Shown here: piece by piece, positions 7,991-10,065 of the stretch
Position numbering within the stretch: position 1 is the stretch's first letter
Layout: the number at the start of each line of letters is the position of its first letter
Assembly: GCA_003024985.2 (NCBI GenBank)
Contig: PXIH01S0002056.1
DNA from: Euperipatoides rowelli
Lineage: Eukaryota > Onychophora > Udeonychophora > Euonychophora > Peripatopsidae
Strand: one strand, 5' to 3'
Length of the DNA: 10,065 bases
Notes under the pieces: generated by a model
What the model saw: only the letters and a program-made list of their open reading frames with translations
What the model was told of the DNA's origin: nothing
Databases searched by the model: none
Position numbers and translations under genes: made by a program

Positions 7991-8043
7991 GTAGTCGAAT
8001 TAGTAATTTATAATCTTGAATAATCAATGCATTAACATCTAAT

Positions 8044-8081
8044 AAAATTAAAAAAAAAGTTCCTTGAGGAAATTTAATTTT
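8044..8081. repeat. AT-rich imperfect hairpin
   Basis: AAAATTAAA and TTTAATTTT flank an inner TTCC-TTGA-GGAA hairpin. The structure lies between two SINE copies and may be part of the 3' region of the older minus-strand SINE. No function is assigned. Confidence 0.4.
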
Positions 8082-8159
8082 TAAAAAAATAAATAAATTC
8101 AGAACATGAAAAAAATCTTAATTCAACATTATTGCAAAATCCAGCAAATTTTGGTCTTT

Positions 8160-8247
8160 CCTGGATTCGAGGTGGTGACCGTGAGGTCACCGGAGCACTA
8201 AGACGGCCTTGCAAGACCGCTCGAGTAACCTTGGAGGGCTAACTGAA
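8160..8247 (-). mobile_element. Older tRNA-derived SINE, minus strand, with class II tRNA features
   Basis: On the minus strand an A-box-like TACTCGAGCGGTC lies near 8215-8227, and a B-box-like CCTCGAATCC ends near 8163. Between them is a perfect hairpin of two 7-bp arms (GGTGACC at 8174-8180 and GGTCACC at 8185-8191, with a 4-nt loop). That hairpin sits where a long variable arm would be, so the head resembles a leucine- or serine-type tRNA. The B box has lost part of its GGTT start. A younger SINE interrupts the sequence at 8247. The 3' extent on the minus strand beyond 8160 is uncertain. Confidence 0.65.
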
Positions 8248-8384
8248 TTTTTTTTTTTTTTTTAAATGTTAAAAACAAAGTCTACTTGTACAATGGCTAA
8301 TCCAAGGATAGCTCTCGGATTCGAACCAGCGACCAGCTTTGTCGCTGTAGTGCCTAGTCTATCCCTGCAGGCTGGCTAACTGAA
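8237..8384 (-). mobile_element. Younger SINE with 11-bp target duplication and poly(A) tail
   Basis: GGCTAACTGAA occurs at 8237-8247 and at 8374-8384, enclosing a 126-bp insert. On the minus strand the insert begins with a tRNA-like head. GGATAG (8359-8364) can pair with CTATCC (8306-8311) as an acceptor stem, and GGTTCGAATCC (8317-8327) is a perfect B box. A short body follows, ending in 16 A residues (seen as T at 8248-8263). The poly(A) tail and target duplication show LINE-assisted retrotransposition. The duplication abuts the head of the older SINE, so this copy landed at its 5' edge. The intact tail and duplication suggest it is the youngest SINE of the cluster. Confidence 0.88.
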
Positions 8385-8484
8385 ATTATTTTTCAAAATG
8401 TAAACATAATTTAAAAAAAAACATGAGCATAGAAACAGGATCCAATAAGTAAATGGATAGCAGCTTTATTTTATTATTTACAGT

Positions 8485-8520
8485 CCTAACCTTACCCTTA
8501 CTCCAAACCGTAACTCCTAC
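8485..8520. repeat. Degenerate CCTAAC-like stretch
   Basis: Several diverged units of the type CCTAAC, CCTTAC and CCAAAC follow each other. They resemble decayed interstitial telomeric DNA (TTAGGG on the minus strand), but no unit is a clean CCCTAA, so the telomeric reading is only suggestive. Confidence 0.35.
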
Positions 8521-8545
8521 TACGTATTTAAAACATCAGGCTGGA

Positions 8546-8558
8546 GGGGGGGGGGGGG
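8546..8558. repeat. G13 homopolymer
   Basis: Thirteen consecutive G residues lie in an otherwise AT-rich stretch. Such runs are rare here and are prone to length errors in sequencing. Confidence 0.85.
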
Positions 8559-9442
8559 TATAATCTAGAGTCTAAATAATCCTTTTTTGATCGATTTTGA
8601 TCTCTTTCCGGCCATTTTGACATGACAAACAGATGCACGGATTTTAAAAACGCGGTAATTGTCACTTAATGGATCCCTTTTCTAGGTACCGGAACTTCTT
8701 TAAAAAAAACAAAGGCATAGCTGTATTCAATCACATTTGTTTTCTATACAGAGCCATGACTCTATCCTCTCATACTGACAGAAGTTTATTCCTTTAATAT
8801 CCAACTGAGTTTGTGGTGCTTTATCAACAGATTGTCATATTTCTTTTTTTTTTTCAAAGAAGTTCTTGGTATAGAAACTTAGAGCTATATTTTATAGCCA
8901 TGTTAAAATATCTTAGGTGAACCCAAGACAAAAACTTAAATTACTAGGTGAATTATTTCAAAATCTGCTATAGTATATTCTAAACCTATCATTTGAACAG
9001 TTATATTATCATTTTTATTGAATTTCTTGAAATTTATTGTTGTAAGCTAACCTTTAGAGATAGTTCACAATTGCTGAGTAAATTGTATCAAAGATAAATC
9101 AACGAAGAGATAGATCCTTTTGGAGTTCGTTAATAGACTACAATGTTGGGAATGAACAGCTGAATTAAATCTATCATTTTCTTTGAATAACAAAAGAATA
9201 TTTTAAAATGACAATCTCGACTAGCAGGGTTGATTTAGAGGAAAGCAGGCAGTCCGTGGGGTCAGAGTTTATAAATTTTCACTCGATTTAGCTTAATTAT
9301 TTAACTGTGATTGTGAGCATGGGTACATCAATTTAAATTCAAGTGTACAAAAGGAAAGACAACACAAATTTAGGAAATATATTACTTTTTAATACTTTTA
9401 GGTTTAATTTGGAAATACATAATTTTATTTTTTCTTAATTTC

Positions 9443-9462
9443 TTTTTTTTTTTTTNAAAAAA
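9443..9462. other. Ambiguous base at a T-run/A-run junction
   Basis: Position 9456 is n, flanked by a run of 13 T and a run of 6 A. This marks unresolved sequence, probably a homopolymer-related call failure, and the true lengths here are unknown. Confidence 0.9.
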
Positions 9463-9782
9463 TTTAAATATTACAAATGCATTTTTTAAACATATTTTTC
9501 ATTTATCTAGCCTACATATTTATAAAAATTAATAAATTTATTCATAGTTGCTTATTTCCATAAATGTTCACTAGAGGTCTTCAGTTCTAAGTTTGCAGTT
9601 CTAATCTTTTCTTTGTTTTTCTTTGCTTATTTCTGATCGTGTTGTTATTTTTTAAATTTCATTAATTTTCTTTATAAGTAAAAGAAAATATCATGTAGCA
9701 TACAATTTTGGCCCTAAACGTAATTTATTTTGCTTGAAAATCTATTCCAAACTAAAAACAAACCCAATTAGAACAATTCAAA
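9457..9782. other. AT-rich stretch downstream of the LINE remnant (possible 3' UTR)
   Basis: On the minus strand this follows the stop of the LINE coding remnant and could be its 3' untranslated region, but no defined 3' end, tail or microsatellite terminus could be placed. No gene is seen. Confidence 0.4.
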
Positions 9783-9928
9783 CTAGCCTATATTCCTATA
9801 GCTACAATTAAACAAATCTTTTATAAAATCATCTAACCTAAGCTTTTAAGATTCACTGACTTAGATTCTACAACTTTTTCTGGTAAACCATTCCAAAATG
9901 ATACAACTCTATGAAAAAAAACAACTTT
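9783..9928 (-). pseudogene. C-terminal remnant of a LINE (non-LTR) reverse-transcriptase ORF
   Basis: On the minus strand the translation from 9928 contains FFHRVVSFWNGLPEKVV, which is the conserved block (R-V-x-x-x-W-N-x-L-P-x-x-V-V) near the end of ORF2 in CR1, L2 and Jockey-like LINEs. It continues ESKSVN to about 9851. After that the frame shifts: the next plausible residues (KLRLDDFIKDLFN) are in another frame from 9845 down, ending at a TAG at 9783-9785. A small indel near 9846-9850 therefore breaks the ORF. The upstream enzyme domains (endonuclease, polymerase core) are absent: the remnant stops at about 9930, where a SINE head begins. It cannot make a working protein. Its family within the CR1/L2/Jockey group cannot be fixed from so short a piece. 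Confidence 0.85.
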
Positions 9929-9930
9929 TG

Positions 9931-9977
9931 AACAACTTTGGTGGTCCAGTGGTCTACACCTCACTGGTCTAGGGCCG
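9931..9977 (+). mobile_element. tRNA-derived SINE head, truncated or interrupted (copy 5)
   Basis: An A-box-like segment at 9942-9955 (TGGTCCAGTGGTCT) is followed by tRNA-like sequence, but instead of a B box a hAT-like end begins near 9976. The head resembles that of the SINE at 7818. The missing B box may lie beyond the window if a hAT element was inserted here. The 5' edge abuts the LINE remnant. Confidence 0.6.
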
Positions 9978-10065
9978 GCATTTCCCAAACTTTTTCAAGT
10001 GAGGACCAGTGTTTGCAAAAATTTTCTTCCACTACCCATCAATAAGTTTTGATGAGCTTTTTTTT
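9976..10065 (+). mobile_element. hAT-like element end, cut by the window edge
   Basis: The sequence TTTCCCAAACTTTTTC followed by GTGAGGACCA near 10000 is the type of subterminal sequence seen in hAT elements whose ends read like CAGTGGTTCCCAAACT. The first bases (near 9976-9980) do not clearly give CAG, so the exact start is uncertain. The element runs out of the window, so neither its other end nor a target duplication can be checked. Confidence 0.5.

Larger units (their letters stand above)
8385..9455. other. AT-rich spacer with a telomere-like patch and a G run
   Basis: No gene is recognised. The notable content is the degenerate CCTAAC/CCTTAC stretch near 8485-8520 and the G13 run at 8546-8558, listed separately. 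From about 8760 to 9455 the DNA is ordinary AT-rich sequence with T runs; no open frame or repeat end is supported. Confidence 0.5.

Noticed and set aside
8565-8615. Minus-strand 16-residue basic frame starting MAGKRSKSIKKG
   Set aside because: Too short, with no conserved motif or context; chance is the simplest explanation.
1-10065. CRISPR array, bacterial operon or phage-type defence system
   Set aside because: There are no regularly spaced repeats, no long prokaryote-like ORFs and no ribosome-binding-site pattern; the sequence is eukaryotic.

Overview
The window reads as animal, probably invertebrate, nuclear DNA. It is strongly AT-rich (roughly 70% by eye), full of homopolymer runs, and carries eukaryotic repeats: tRNA-derived SINEs with RNA polymerase III boxes, a decayed non-LTR retrotransposon end, hAT-type and piggyBac-type short DNA elements, and GATA-type microsatellite. 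I cannot name the species. There is no convincing intact host protein-coding gene, no functional tRNA or rRNA gene, no CRISPR array and no bacterial operon. Almost all of the longer open frames are short chance frames in AT-rich DNA or cross transposon boundaries.

Layout. 1-1123: AT-rich spacer with nothing recognised. 1124-2227: a non-autonomous piggyBac-like element bounded by TTAA, with a duplicated AT-rich core. 2228-2879: AT-rich spacer. 2880-3200: a 303-bp inverted-repeat element between two identical 9-bp direct repeats. 3201-4083: spacer with small repeats. 4084-6278: one hAT-type element (ends at 4092 and 6270) with a second hAT-type element (about 4424-5457) inserted into a GATA microsatellite inside it. 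6279-6726: spacer with a perfect 22-bp tandem duplication. 6727-6888: a 53-codon frame beginning like a Myb/SANT domain, possibly a remnant. About 7140-7480: an unexplained, less AT-rich island. 7645-8384: a cluster of four tRNA-derived SINE copies, one inserted into or beside another with an 11-bp target duplication. 8385-9782: mostly empty, with a degenerate telomere-like stretch, a G13 run and one ambiguous base. 9783-9928: the minus-strand C-terminal end of a LINE reverse-transcriptase ORF, broken by a frameshift. 9931-10065: a SINE head that runs into another hAT-like end cut off by the window edge.

These parts do not form a cellular pathway. They are a record of successive insertions, and the relative order can be read at several points: outer hAT, then the GATA tract within it, then inner hAT; and older SINE, then younger SINE. 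I found no new defence or metabolic system. The most informative items are the nested hAT pair, the 9-bp-duplication element whose family is uncertain, the nested SINEs and the Myb-like short frame.
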